Below are positions 30,422-40,432 of a stretch of 64,000 nt of DNA, piece after piece. The position numbers and the translations under genes are program-made. The notes beneath the pieces are model-generated. The model did no database searches and had not been told where the DNA came from. It saw only the letters and a program-made list of their open reading frames with translations. Where the stretch lies: assembly GCA_903884535.1 (NCBI GenBank), contig CAISEZ010000071.1:1-64000 (forward strand), in the 5' to 3' direction. The first letter of the stretch is position 1; each line of letters opens with the position of its first letter. Origin of the DNA: an uncultured Verrucomicrobia subdivision 3 bacterium. GTDB lineage: Bacteria; Verrucomicrobiota; Verrucomicrobiia; Limisphaerales; UBA11358.

Positions 30422-30808
30422 TTAGGCCGCGAGCAGCCGGCGGACGCATTCGGTCAATTCTTGAATCTGATACGGCTTGCTCAAAAATTCGTTCGACTTG
30501 GCCGGCGCATCGGCGAACACTTGACCGTCCACGGTGCCGCTCACGAGAATCAATTTCTGCCGGGGATTGAGCCGCCGGCATTCCCGGATCAAATCCATGC
30601 CGCTCATGCGCCCCATGGCATAATCCGTGATGATTACTTCCGGTGGCGCGATCGCCACTTCTTTGAGCGCCACTTCGGGATCGCGGAAGGTCCGGACCTG
30701 GCAGCCGAGCGGTTTGAGGATGACTTCGGCGAGTTCAAGCAACATGGGTTCGTCGTCCACCACGAAGACCGTGGGCTGGGCCGCGACATTGCTCGGGGAA
30801 GATTTCAT
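30422..30808 (-). CDS. stand-alone response regulator receiver protein
   Basis: 'TVFVVDDEPMLLELAEVIL', 'VIITDYAMGRMSGMDL', 'LILVSG', 'FLSKPY' phospho-receiver motifs; no output domain. Confidence 0.9.
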   Translation of the reverse strand: MKSSPSNVAAQPTVFVVDDEPMLLELAEVILKPLGCQVRTFRDPEVALKEVAIAPPEVIITDYAMGRMSGMDLIRECRRLNPRQKLILVSGTVDGQVFADAPAKSNEFLSKPYQIQELTECVRRLLAA

Positions 30809-30966
30809 GGGCTGCGGACAAATTGCTTTTTCTTGGCGACGAAACTACCTGCCGGCTCTGCACAGGGCAAGTCCCAATCGCAAAAATGCGTTGCTTCGGC
30901 GCGCGGTCATCATTAACCTACGCCCACGGTGATGCAATTGTCGTAAAACAAGGAACTGATAATGCC

Positions 30967-32397
30967 ATGAAAAAAAAATCAGCGTCCGTGACGCCCTCGA
31001 AAAAATCCGCCGAAAAATCTTCCGCCACCAAGTCCGTCGCGCCGGTTGAAAAAGCCCAAACCACCCCGCGCAAACCACTGCTTGAAGCCGCCGTGGACGC
31101 CGCCAAAAAATTTCTCAAAACCAAGCGCGCCGCCAAACCGACCGCCGCCGCTGAACCGGCGACCGAGATTGACGCCACCACCGTGGTCCGCCGCACCTAC
31201 ACACGCAAAAAGAAGACCGAGGTGCCGCCGATTTTGCTCGAAGGTGATGCGCCCGCCGCCGCCAGCGCCAGCGGTCCCGGTGAAAAATATTCCCTCGGGG
31301 CCACGCCGCCCGCACAAAGTTTTTCCGGCGGCGAATTGCCCGAAGCTTACGGCACCAAAAAGTTGTTTCTCACCGCCCGCGATCCGCACTGGCTTTACGC
31401 GCACTGGGACCTGACCCGCGAACAGCAGCTTGAACTGAACAATGCCTCCACCGACGGCCATCTCATCCTCCGCATTTACACCGGCAAGATTGAAGGTCAT
31501 CCCGCTTACGAAATCCACGTCCATCCCGAATCGCGCCACTGGTTCGCGCACGTCGAGCGCGCCGGCAATTCCTACGCCGCCGAACTCGGCTATTATTCCG
31601 CGCTGGGCAAATGGACGCGCGTCGCGGTTTCCAGCGGCACGGTCACCCCGCCCGACGCGGTGTCATCGGAGAATGACGCGGAATTCGCCACCATTCCATT
31701 TGAATTTCCGTTCGAGAAATTGATGCAGATCATCGAGGACGCCGTGCGCGACAATATTCCGCTCGCGCAGGCCATCGAAGAGCTGCGGCGCGCCGGCCAT
31801 CCCGATCTGCCACGGCTGGCGGCTTCGTTCTCGGCTCGTCCCGGCACTGCTGCGGCCGCGACCGGACCAGCCCGCGTGTGGACGCCAGAACAGGAGCGCG
31901 CCCTCGCCAAGATCATCAGCATTGACGAGACCCGTCGCGTTTGGATGGGATCGCTTGAAATTACCGAACTCATCCGCCGCCGGTTGTCGCACGATGTTCC
32001 GCCGCACGGAGTCACTTCGCCCACGAGCGCGTTTGGCATTTCCAGTCCCGGTTTGGCCAGCAGTCCTACCAGTCCGTTCGGTGGTGCCAGTGCTTCGTCT
32101 GCCAAAGGTTTTTGGTTCAACGTCAATGCCGAGCTGATCATTTACGGCGCCACCGAACCCGGCGCAAAAGTCACGCTGGGTGGTCACGAAATTAAATTGC
32201 GCGCCGATGGCACGTTCAGTTTCCGGTTCGCGTTGCCTGATGGAAAATATGATCTGCCCGCAGTCGCGGTTTCCGAGAGCGGCGATGATGCTCGCGCTGC
32301 CGATCTGAAATTCAGCCGCTCCACCGATTATCTCGGCGATGTCGGGGCGACGCCACAAGACCCGGCCCTCGAACCGCCGCTGCCCGATAATATCTGA
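30967..32397 (+). CDS. DUF4912 domain protein
   Basis: Start at 30967; lysine/alanine-rich N-terminus, then 'LPEAYGTKKLFLTARDPHWLYAHWDLTREQQLELN...LRIYTG'. Confidence 0.8.
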   Translation: MKKKSASVTPSKKSAEKSSATKSVAPVEKAQTTPRKPLLEAAVDAAKKFLKTKRAAKPTAAAEPATEIDATTVVRRTYTRKKKTEVPPILLEGDAPAAASASGPGEKYSLGATPPAQSFSGGELPEAYGTKKLFLTARDPHWLYAHWDLTREQQLELNNASTDGHLILRIYTGKIEGHPAYEIHVHPESRHWFAHVERAGNSYAAELGYYSALGKWTRVAVSSGTVTPPDAVSSENDAEFATIPFEFPFEKLMQIIEDAVRDNIPLAQAIEELRRAGHPDLPRLAASFSARPGTAAAATGPARVWTPEQERALAKIISIDETRRVWMGSLEITELIRRRLSHDVPPHGVTSPTSAFGISSPGLASSPTSPFGGASASSAKGFWFNVNAELIIYGATEPGAKVTLGGHEIKLRADGTFSFRFALPDGKYDLPAVAVSESGDDARAADLKFSRSTDYLGDVGATPQDPALEPPLPDNI

Positions 32398-32402
32398 TTT
32401 TT

Positions 32403-32642
32403 ATGGACGCGCCTGAACGCGGAGCTTTGATGCTCGTCCGTTTTATTGCCGTCGCGCTCATCGGTTGGTCAATGGTGGATTTTGGTTTGGACTGGGCGGG
32501 CCATCATTATAGTCCCCAAACACATTCCGAACTAAAATTGCCCGGCATGATTGAAGACAGCGTGCCGGCACTGCTCGGCCTCGTCGTTCTCATCAAAGCC
32601 AAAGCCTTGGCGGAATGGATTTCGAACGCTTTGGACAATTAG
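32403..32642 (+). CDS. small hypothetical protein
   Basis: 79 aa between the DUF4912 and GH57 genes, co-oriented. Confidence 0.5.
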   Translation: MDAPERGALMLVRFIAVALIGWSMVDFGLDWAGHHYSPQTHSELKLPGMIEDSVPALLGLVVLIKAKALAEWISNALDN

Positions 32643-32657
32643 GCGTCCAATTTCACC

Positions 32658-34232
32658 ATGCAAGGCTACCTTTCCATTATTCTCCACGCGCACCTGCCGT
32701 TTGTGCGCCATCCGGAGCATAAAAAATTTCTCGAGGAAAGCTGGTTGTTCGAAGCCATCACCGAAACGTATCTGCCGCTCGTCCACGTGCTCGACGGCTG
32801 GTCGCGTGACCGGCTCGATGCCAAAATCACTTTGTCGCTGTCGCCCACGCTTTGTGCGATGCTGCAGGATGAACTGCTCCGGCACCGTTACGAAAAACAT
32901 CTCGACGGCCTGATCGAACTCGCCGAAAAAGAAATCCATCGCACGCACTGGGACCGCGCCTACCGTGATCTCGCGTGGATGTATCACCACAAGTTTTCGC
33001 TCGCCCGCGAAACCTGGCGGCACCACGGCGGCAATCTGGTCGGCGCGTTCAAACAATTTCAGGATGCCGGCCAGATTGAAATCATCACCACGGCGGCGAC
33101 GCATGGATTGCTGCCACTCCTCGCCGGCCATCCGCCGTCGGTCCGCGCGCAAATTTTGACGGCACGCGATCACTACGGCAGTTGCTTCGGGCGCGATCCG
33201 CGCGGCATCTGGCTGCCGGAATGCGCCTACGCGGCGGGCGTCGAAGATTTTCTGCAAGAGGCAAATATTCGTTGGTTCACGCTCGACACGCACGGGATTT
33301 TGCATGCCAAGCCGCGGCCGCGTTATGGCACCTTTGCGCCGATTTTCACGCCCAACGGCGTCGCCGCTTTTGGCCGCGATTATGATTCTTCGCGGCAGGT
33401 TTGGAGCAAGCACGAAGGTTATCCCGGCGATCCGCGTTACCGCGATTTCTACCGCGACATCGGTTTTGATCTGGATTTTGATTACGTCAAACCGCATTTG
33501 CCCTCACCGGACAATCGTGGTTTTACCGGGCTGAAATATTACCGCATCACCGGCGGTGCGGGCCAAAAAGAAATTTACCAGCGCGACCATGCGCTCAAGG
33601 CCGCGAGCGAACACGCCGTGCATTTCATGGGCGAACGCGCCGAGCAAATCAACAAGCTCGACGGGTTGCTCGACCGGCCGCCGATCATCGTCGCGCCGTA
33701 TGACGCGGAATTGTTCGGACACTGGTGGTATGAGGGGCCGGAGTTTTTGGATTTTGTCGCGCGCAAGGCCTGCCACGACCATAGAAATATTTCGCTCATC
33801 ACGCCCGGCGAATATTTGGCCCGCCACCCAACGAATCAAATCGCCACGCCCGGCGCGTCGAGTTGGGGTGAAGAAGGTTATTGGCGCGTGTGGCTCAACG
33901 AAACGAATGAGTGGATTTATCCGCACCTGCAAGTCGCGCAGGAACGGATGACCGGTTTGGCGAAACAATTTCCGCAGGCGACCGGTTTGCAGGCGCGCGC
34001 CTTGAAACAGGCCGCGCGCGAACTGCTGTTGGCACAAGCGAGCGACTGGCCGTTCATCCTGCGCGCCGGCACCAGTCCGGACTACGCGCGCCGCCGGGTG
34101 AAAGATCATCTACTGCGTTTTATTGCGCTCCACGACCAGCTCACCGCCACGAGCGTGGACGAAAAATGGCTGACGGAAATTGAATCACGCGACAATCTTT
34201 TTCCCGATGTGGACTGGACGTATTGGAAGTAA
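32658..34232 (+). CDS. glycoside hydrolase family 57 (alpha-glucan branching enzyme-like)
   Basis: 'GYLSIILHAHLPFVRHPEHKKFLEESWLFEAITETYLPLV', 'GIWLPECAYAAGVEDFL', 'YDAELFGHWWYEGPEFL'. Confidence 0.92.
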   Translation: MQGYLSIILHAHLPFVRHPEHKKFLEESWLFEAITETYLPLVHVLDGWSRDRLDAKITLSLSPTLCAMLQDELLRHRYEKHLDGLIELAEKEIHRTHWDRAYRDLAWMYHHKFSLARETWRHHGGNLVGAFKQFQDAGQIEIITTAATHGLLPLLAGHPPSVRAQILTARDHYGSCFGRDPRGIWLPECAYAAGVEDFLQEANIRWFTLDTHGILHAKPRPRYGTFAPIFTPNGVAAFGRDYDSSRQVWSKHEGYPGDPRYRDFYRDIGFDLDFDYVKPHLPSPDNRGFTGLKYYRITGGAGQKEIYQRDHALKAASEHAVHFMGERAEQINKLDGLLDRPPIIVAPYDAELFGHWWYEGPEFLDFVARKACHDHRNISLITPGEYLARHPTNQIATPGASSWGEEGYWRVWLNETNEWIYPHLQVAQERMTGLAKQFPQATGLQARALKQAARELLLAQASDWPFILRAGTSPDYARRRVKDHLLRFIALHDQLTATSVDEKWLTEIESRDNLFPDVDWTYWK

Positions 34233-34259
34233 AGTTCATCAAGAGGATTTGCACACCGC

Positions 34260-37200
34260 ATGGCGTCGGCTACACTGGGCGGCTCCGACATGAAGGACGC
34301 CCGCGTTGAAGAAATCCGACAGCTTCTGCCCCAAGCCATGTTGCCCGATTGGGTGCGGCTTGGCGGCCGGATGGTTCGGCTTTTGCGCGACCAGCTTCAT
34401 CCGCAAACGCACGACGCCGTTTTGGACCGGCTGCTCGCCCAAGCCCGCGCGTCGGTGGCGTTGCGCGAAGATCGCCGGCTGAATCTTCCCAAAATAAATT
34501 ATCCGCCCGACCTGCCGATCACCGCGCGCAAGGATGACATTGTCGCCGCTATCCGCGCGAATCAAGTCGTGGTCATCGCTGGCGAAACCGGTTCGGGCAA
34601 GACTACCCAAATTCCAAAAATGTGTTTGGAAGCCGGCTTGGGCATCGAGGCGAAAATCGGTTGCACGCAGCCGCGTCGTGTGGCGGCGTTGTCCATTTCG
34701 CGGCGCATCGCGGAAGAATTAAATGTGAACTGGGGCCGTGAAGTCGGTTGCACGATTCGCTTCGACGACCGCAGCAGCGCGCAGACTTACATCAAGCTGA
34801 TGACCGACGGCATCCTGCTCGCCGAGACGCAGGGCGATCCGTTACTTTCCGAATACAACTGCATCATCATTGACGAGGCGCATGAGCGCAGTTTGAATAT
34901 TGATTTTCTGCTCGGCTACTTGAAGACGCTGCTCGCCAAGCGCACCGATTTAAAGCTCATCATCACTTCAGCCACGATTGATACGGCCACATTTTCTAAA
35001 GCCTTCAACGACGCCCCGATCATCGAAGTTTCCGGCCGGCTCTACCCGGTGGAAGTGATTTACGCGCCGTTCGACGCGGAATCAGAAGAACGCGGCGACA
35101 TCACTTACGTGGATGCCGCCGTGCGCGCGGCAGAAACCGCTTTGTGCGAACCGGGCAACGGCGACATCTTAATTTTTATGCCTGGCGAGCGCGATATTCG
35201 CGAGACGAGCGATTTACTGGATGGCCGTTTCGGGCGCGAGGCGGAAATCATTCCATTGTTCGGTTTGTTGAGCGCAGCGGATCAGCAACGCGTTTTCGCC
35301 CCGTTGAACCGGCGCAAAATTGTCGTCGCCACGAACATCGCGGAAACGTCTTTGACCATTCCCGGCATCCGCTACGTCATTGATTCCGGTTTGGCGCGGA
35401 ACAGTCGTTACAATCCGCGCACCCGCACCAAGCGGCTGCCGGTGGAAGCCATTTCGCAGAGCAGCGCGAATCAGCGCAAAGGCCGCAGCGGTCGCGTGCA
35501 GGACGGCGTGTGCATCCGGCTTTATTCCGAAGAAAATTTCGCGGAGCGTCCGCAATACACGCAGCCGGAAATCCAGCGCGCCAATCTGGCCGAAGTGATT
35601 TTGCGCATGAAGGCGTATCGGCTCGGCGACATCGAGACGTTTCCGTTTGTGAATCCGCCGCCGCCCTCTGCGATTGACGGCGGCTACAAATTGCTTCAGG
35701 AACTTGGCGCGCTCGACGAGAAGCGCGAACTCACACAGCTCGGCCACGATCTATCGCGGCTGCCGATTGATCCGACGCTCGGCCGGATGCTGCTCCAGTC
35801 GCAGCACGAACACGCCGGCCGCGAACTGCTCATCATCGCCGCCGGCTTGAGCATTCAAGATCCGCGCGAACGGCCGCTGGACCGCAAGGAAGCCGCTGCC
35901 GCCGCGCACAAGCGGTTCACGGATCCGTCGTCGGATTTTCTTTCGCTGTTAAAAATCTGGGACGCGGTTCACGATCAATGGGAGCGACTGCGCTCGCAGG
36001 GCCAGCGGCGGAAATTCTGCAAGGCGAATTTTCTCTCGTATCTGCGGATGCGCGAGTGGCAGGATTTGCACGCGCAGTTGCTCGGCGCGCTGGAGGATTT
36101 GGGCCGGTTCAAATTGAATGAGAGTAATGCGGATTACGCCGCCATTCATCGCTCGATTCTCACCGGGTTGCTCGGCCACGTTGCGCTGCGCAAGGAACGC
36201 AATCAGTATCAAGGCACGGGTAACCGGCTGGTTTCAATTTTTCCCGGCTCGGCGCTTTATGACCGAAATGAGCGTCAACAAAAACCACCTGCGCACGCTA
36301 AAGGCAAGTCGCCGCCAAAAGTAATTTCCACACAGCAGCCGCCTTGGATCATGGCCGGCGAAATCGTGGAGACGTCGCAGCTTTTTGCGCGCACGGTGGC
36401 GGGCATTGATCCACTGTGGATTGTCCAGCTTGCGCCGCATCTTTGCACAACAACACATCAAAATCCGCACTGGAGCGTCGCTGCTGGCAATGTGCTGGTC
36501 GAAGAAAAAACCACGCTTTACGGCCTGGAAGTCCACAAGGCCAAAGTCGCACACGGCAATATCAATCCGGCGGAAGCCACGGAAGTTTTCATCCGCTCTG
36601 CGCTGGTGGAAGATGATTTGCTGCCGATTCGTCGTCGCGAAACGGAAGCCGAAGATGATAGCGACGATGTCCGCATTTTCCGTTCTGCAAATCAAAAACA
36701 ACCGCTGCCGCCGCAGTATTCCTTTCTCGAACACAATCATCAGGTGCGTCAGAAAATCGAAACGTGGCAGACGCGCGTGCGTCGTCACGATCTTGCAAAC
36801 CTCGATCAAACGCTCTTTGATTTTTATGCCAAGCGGATTCAGAATATTTCATCCGTTCACGAATTAAGCCGGCTCATCCGCGATTGCGGCGGGCCGGAAT
36901 TTCTTTGCGCCACGGAAGCCGATTTGACCGGCGGCCAAGCCTTGAGCTTCGACGCCGAGGCGTTTCCCGATGCCGTGCCGCTTGGCGGGCAACCCGTAGC
37001 GTTGAGCTATGCCTACACGCCCGGCGAAGAGCAGGACGGCGTGACTGTCAAACTTGGGTTCAGCCTTGCCCAAACCATTTCGCAGGCCAGCGTGGAATGG
37101 GCGATTCCCGGTTTGCGCGAAGGCTTGATCAACGAACTGCTCCGCGCGTTGCCGAAAAACATCCGCCGCGAACTGATGCCGTTCCCGCCGAAGGTCGAAG

Positions 37201-38393
37201 AAATTTTGCGCGACTTCCAGCCCGCCGGCGATTCGTTGCCGCTCGACCTCGCGGTTTTTATCCGGATGCGTTACGGTATCGCGATTCCGTCGAACACTTG
37301 GGCCAGCGATGCCGTGCCCGCGCATTTGCGGCCGCGCATCGAAGTCATGAGCCATGACCAGAAATCGCTCGGCACCAGCCGCGATCTCGGCGCGCTGCGG
37401 CAAAAGCTGGAAGCCACCAAAATCAAACCCGTGCCGGACGATTCCGCGTGGCATCGCGTGGCGCAGCAATGGGAGCAATTTGGTTTGAGCACGTGGACGT
37501 TGGGCGATTTGCCGGAGCGCGTCACCGTCAGCGCGAGTGAAACGGTGCCGGTTTATGCGTGGCCCGGTTTGCAGGCCGACGACAACGGCGTGAGCCTTCG
37601 GTTGTTTCGCACGGCCGATTTGTCGAAGCTGGCGACGCTCGGCGGGATTCAGCGGTTGGTGGAGCAGGCGTTGTCGAAAGATTTTGCCTGGCTGCAAAAG
37701 GATTTGCGCGAGCTGAACCGGTTTGACGCACTGACCACCAATCATTGTCCGCCGGACGAATTGCAGGCAACGGCGCTGAACAATCTCCGGCGCCATATTT
37801 TGCCCGCCGAAATTTTTCCGGCGCTGACGGAGAAAAATTTTCAGGCGGCCGTCGAATCATCGCGCCAGAAAATTCCCGGCCTCGCTGTGAAACTGGTTGA
37901 CCACGTCGGCGGCATTTTGAAACTGCGGCAGGAAATCCAGCGGCGCAGCGGGCCGACGCCGGTGCTCCCGACGACCCGGCCGCAAAAAATCTCCGCCTTG
38001 AGCCAATTGAATCTAGCCACGAAAGACGCCGCCAAGGCGACGAATGTTTGGGCGGAGGAACTGGCCGCTTTGCTGCCGCGAAATTTTCTGGAGCGAATTC
38101 CGTTTGCCCAGCTCGCGCAGTTGCCACGTTATCTGAAAGCGCTAGCCACGCGCATGGAACGGGCGAAATTGAATCCGGTGAAAGATCAGGAACGCGCCCG
38201 GCAACTGGCACCGTATCTCGCCGCGTTAAAAAAACTCGAAGCCAACCCGCCAAAGCTGGCCGAAGCGCGGCAACGCTTGGAGGATTTCCGCTGGCTGGTG
38301 GAAGAATTCAAAGTTTCGCTGTTCGCGCAGGAACTCGGCACAGCCTTGCCGGTTTCGGCGCAGCGGCTCGATCAGCAACTGCAGCGGCTGTGA
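34260..38393 (+). CDS. hrpA: ATP-dependent RNA helicase HrpA (DEAH family)
   Basis: 'VVIAGETGSGKTTQIPKMCLEAG', 'IIDEAHERSLNIDFLLGYL', 'QRKGRSGRVQDGVCIRLYSE', long HrpA-type C-terminal region; 1377 aa. Confidence 0.93.
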   Translation: MASATLGGSDMKDARVEEIRQLLPQAMLPDWVRLGGRMVRLLRDQLHPQTHDAVLDRLLAQARASVALREDRRLNLPKINYPPDLPITARKDDIVAAIRANQVVVIAGETGSGKTTQIPKMCLEAGLGIEAKIGCTQPRRVAALSISRRIAEELNVNWGREVGCTIRFDDRSSAQTYIKLMTDGILLAETQGDPLLSEYNCIIIDEAHERSLNIDFLLGYLKTLLAKRTDLKLIITSATIDTATFSKAFNDAPIIEVSGRLYPVEVIYAPFDAESEERGDITYVDAAVRAAETALCEPGNGDILIFMPGERDIRETSDLLDGRFGREAEIIPLFGLLSAADQQRVFAPLNRRKIVVATNIAETSLTIPGIRYVIDSGLARNSRYNPRTRTKRLPVEAISQSSANQRKGRSGRVQDGVCIRLYSEENFAERPQYTQPEIQRANLAEVILRMKAYRLGDIETFPFVNPPPPSAIDGGYKLLQELGALDEKRELTQLGHDLSRLPIDPTLGRMLLQSQHEHAGRELLIIAAGLSIQDPRERPLDRKEAAAAAHKRFTDPSSDFLSLLKIWDAVHDQWERLRSQGQRRKFCKANFLSYLRMREWQDLHAQLLGALEDLGRFKLNESNADYAAIHRSILTGLLGHVALRKERNQYQGTGNRLVSIFPGSALYDRNERQQKPPAHAKGKSPPKVISTQQPPWIMAGEIVETSQLFARTVAGIDPLWIVQLAPHLCTTTHQNPHWSVAAGNVLVEEKTTLYGLEVHKAKVAHGNINPAEATEVFIRSALVEDDLLPIRRRETEAEDDSDDVRIFRSANQKQPLPPQYSFLEHNHQVRQKIETWQTRVRRHDLANLDQTLFDFYAKRIQNISSVHELSRLIRDCGGPEFLCATEADLTGGQALSFDAEAFPDAVPLGGQPVALSYAYTPGEEQDGVTVKLGFSLAQTISQASVEWAIPGLREGLINELLRALPKNIRRELMPFPPKVEEILRDFQPAGDSLPLDLAVFIRMRYGIAIPSNTWASDAVPAHLRPRIEVMSHDQKSLGTSRDLGALRQKLEATKIKPVPDDSAWHRVAQQWEQFGLSTWTLGDLPERVTVSASETVPVYAWPGLQADDNGVSLRLFRTADLSKLATLGGIQRLVEQALSKDFAWLQKDLRELNRFDALTTNHCPPDELQATALNNLRRHILPAEIFPALTEKNFQAAVESSRQKIPGLAVKLVDHVGGILKLRQEIQRRSGPTPVLPTTRPQKISALSQLNLATKDAAKATNVWAEELAALLPRNFLERIPFAQLAQLPRYLKALATRMERAKLNPVKDQERARQLAPYLAALKKLEANPPKLAEARQRLEDFRWLVEEFKVSLFAQELGTALPVSAQRLDQQLQRL

Positions 38394-38416
38394 CGGACAA
38401 AGCGCGGATTGATTTG

Positions 38417-38436
38417 GGCGGCGCAGCAGCGCCGCC
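38417..38436 (+). terminator. intrinsic terminator-like hairpin after hrpA
   Basis: GGCGGCGC-AGCA-GCGCCGCC followed by GTTATTGTT. Confidence 0.5.
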
Positions 38437-38500
38437 GTTATTGTTGGGGCTGACCTGCTGGTCAGACTATTCACGGATAGCACGCCGAAGTTATGTGGCG

Positions 38501-39286
38501 TTAAATTAAATTCTCCGACACGCGCTGAATTTTCATCGCCTTGCCAGTAGCAATATCAATTTCAATGATCGCGCCGTTTAGCTTCACGGCATTGCGCGCC
38601 ACTTCAAAACGCTGCGGCATGGCGGTGCGGAAGCGTGTGATGACCGGCACGATTTCACGGCCCAAAACGCTTTCGTGCGGGCCGGTAAACCCGGCGTCGG
38701 TCAGGTAAGCCGTGCCGCCGGGGAAAATTTGTTCGTCCGCCGTCTGCACATGCGTGTGCGTGCCGACGACGGCGCTGACCTGGCCATCGAGCATCCGCGC
38801 GAACGCGATTTTTTCCGAGGTCGCCTCGGCGTGAAAATCCACAAAGATGATGGGCGTTTGTTGGCGCAGCCATTTCGCCTCCTCCAGCGCGAGCGTGAAG
38901 GGATTGTCCAGCGGCGGTTGCATGAAGGTGCGGCCCTGCACGTTCATCACGGCGACGGGCGGCAGGTTGCGAATTTTTAAAAACGCGCTGCCTTGGCCGG
39001 GCGTGCCGGGCGGATAATTCAGCGGTCGGAGAAAACGTTTTTCGTTTTGCAGCAGTTCCATGACTTCCTTTTGATCCCACAAATGGTCGCCGGTGGTGAT
39101 GGCGTCCACGCCATAGCCGAATAGTTCCTCGGCGATGTCCGGCGTGATGCCGTTGCCGCCGGCGGAATTTTCGCCATTGGCGATAATCACATCGAGGCCG
39201 TGCGCTGACCGCAATTTGGGCAGGAGTTCTTTGACCGCGCGCCGGCCCGGGCTGCCGACGATGTCGCCGATGAACAGGATTTTCAC
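38501..39286 (-). CDS. TIGR00282/YmdB family metallophosphoesterase
   Basis: 'MKILFIGDIVGSPGRRAVKELLPKLR', 'VIANGENSAGGNGIT', 'TTGDHLWDQKE', 'VVGTHTHVQTADEQIFPGGTAYLTDAGFTG'. Confidence 0.93.
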   Translation of the reverse strand: MKILFIGDIVGSPGRRAVKELLPKLRSAHGLDVIIANGENSAGGNGITPDIAEELFGYGVDAITTGDHLWDQKEVMELLQNEKRFLRPLNYPPGTPGQGSAFLKIRNLPPVAVMNVQGRTFMQPPLDNPFTLALEEAKWLRQQTPIIFVDFHAEATSEKIAFARMLDGQVSAVVGTHTHVQTADEQIFPGGTAYLTDAGFTGPHESVLGREIVPVITRFRTAMPQRFEVARNAVKLNGAIIEIDIATGKAMKIQRVSENLI

Positions 39287-39345
39287 TGGGAAAATTTAAC
39301 CGCGAAATACGCGAAACACACGAAAGAAAACGGCGAACAGCGGTT

Positions 39346-39446
39346 GTAGCGCAGGCATTCTTGCCTGCGGGTTCACGAAACTTTCCAGTTCCGTATTCTG
39401 GCGGTTGGAAAACCGCCGAACCAGCAGGTTGGAAAAACTGCTCTAC
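39346..39446. repeat. REP/BIME-like multi-hairpin element, copy 3 (variant)
   Basis: GTAG-CGCAGGCA-TTCT-TGCCTGCG ... GGCGGTT-GGAA-AACCGCC ... AGCAGGTT-GGAA-AAACTGCT-CTAC. Confidence 0.8.
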
Positions 39447-39454
39447 GCTAATTA

Positions 39455-40432
39455 TCAAAGCCAGCAGGCGATGGCACCAATGATGGCGGCGGCGAGCCAG
39501 AGCAGAAGCACGGCGCGCGTGCGGTTCAAGCCGGCGCGCGTTAGCCGGTGCGAAAGGTGGTTGGTGTCGCCGATCCAGAACGGTTTTTTATTCAGCGTCC
39601 GGAACAGGCTGACTTGCGCGAGGTCGAGCAGGGGAATTGCCAGCACCAACAGCGGCGCAAGCACGGCGAACGGGTGCGGATTTTTTTTAGTGTAAAAGTG
39701 CGGCAGGATGGCCATCACGGCGAGCAGGTAGCCGACGAGGTGACTGCCGGCGTCGCCGAGAAAAGCGCGGGCATTTGGAAAATTCCACGGCAGGAAACCG
39801 ACCAGCGCACCGCACATCAAAAAGCCCGTGATGGCGACGAGGTATTCGCCGTTGGTGGCGGCGATGAATGCAAAAAGAAATGCGCCAATGGCACCGACGC
39901 CGGCGCAGAGGCCGTTCATGTTGTCCATGAAGTTGAAGGCGTTGATGACGGTCAGAAGCCAGAGGATCGTGACGGCATAGCTGAAAATTTCGCTGTGAAC
40001 AAACAGCGTGATGCGCTTGCATGCGGCGGCCACGGCGATGGCGATCAAAATCTGGCCGATGAATTTCGGCAGCGCCTTGAGTTCATGTTTGTCGTCGAGC
40101 CAGCCGAGCATGGTGATGCCGACCGCGCCGAGTGCGAGCACCACCAGTTCCATCGCGCGGCGATCAATACCGTGGACAATCAACCCAGCGGAAGAAATTT
40201 TTACAAAACCAAGTTTCAGCAAAACCGCACCGGTAAAGAGTGGCAGGAGGATTCCCGTGAGCACGGCGAAACCGCCGGCGAGCGGGATGGGCGTGTTATG
40301 AATTTTTCGATGGCCGGGATCATCCACAAGATTGGTGCGCAGGCACCATTTGCGCCAGAGCGGCAGCGCCAGCAGCGTAGTGGCGCTAGCACCCAAAAAT
40401 GCGGCGGCAAAATAATGGAAGGGAAAAGTCAC
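39455..40432 (-). CDS. undecaprenyl-phosphate sugar-1-phosphate transferase (WecA/MraY-like)
   Basis: GTG start at 40432 overlapping the upstream GT stop; 'DDPGHRKIHNTPIPLAGG', 'GWLDDKHELKALPKF', 'NAFNFMDNMNGLCAGVG', 'FLGDAGSHLVGYLL'. Confidence 0.9.
   Translation of the reverse strand: MTFPFHYFAAAFLGASATTLLALPLWRKWCLRTNLVDDPGHRKIHNTPIPLAGGFAVLTGILLPLFTGAVLLKLGFVKISSAGLIVHGIDRRAMELVVLALGAVGITMLGWLDDKHELKALPKFIGQILIAIAVAAACKRITLFVHSEIFSYAVTILWLLTVINAFNFMDNMNGLCAGVGAIGAFLFAFIAATNGEYLVAITGFLMCGALVGFLPWNFPNARAFLGDAGSHLVGYLLAVMAILPHFYTKKNPHPFAVLAPLLVLAIPLLDLAQVSLFRTLNKKPFWIGDTNHLSHRLTRAGLNRTRAVLLLWLAAAIIGAIACWL

Noticed and set aside
30422-30808. Receiver protein as part of a two-component pair
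   Set aside because: No histidine kinase nearby; ordinary stand-alone receiver, not worth a separate claim.
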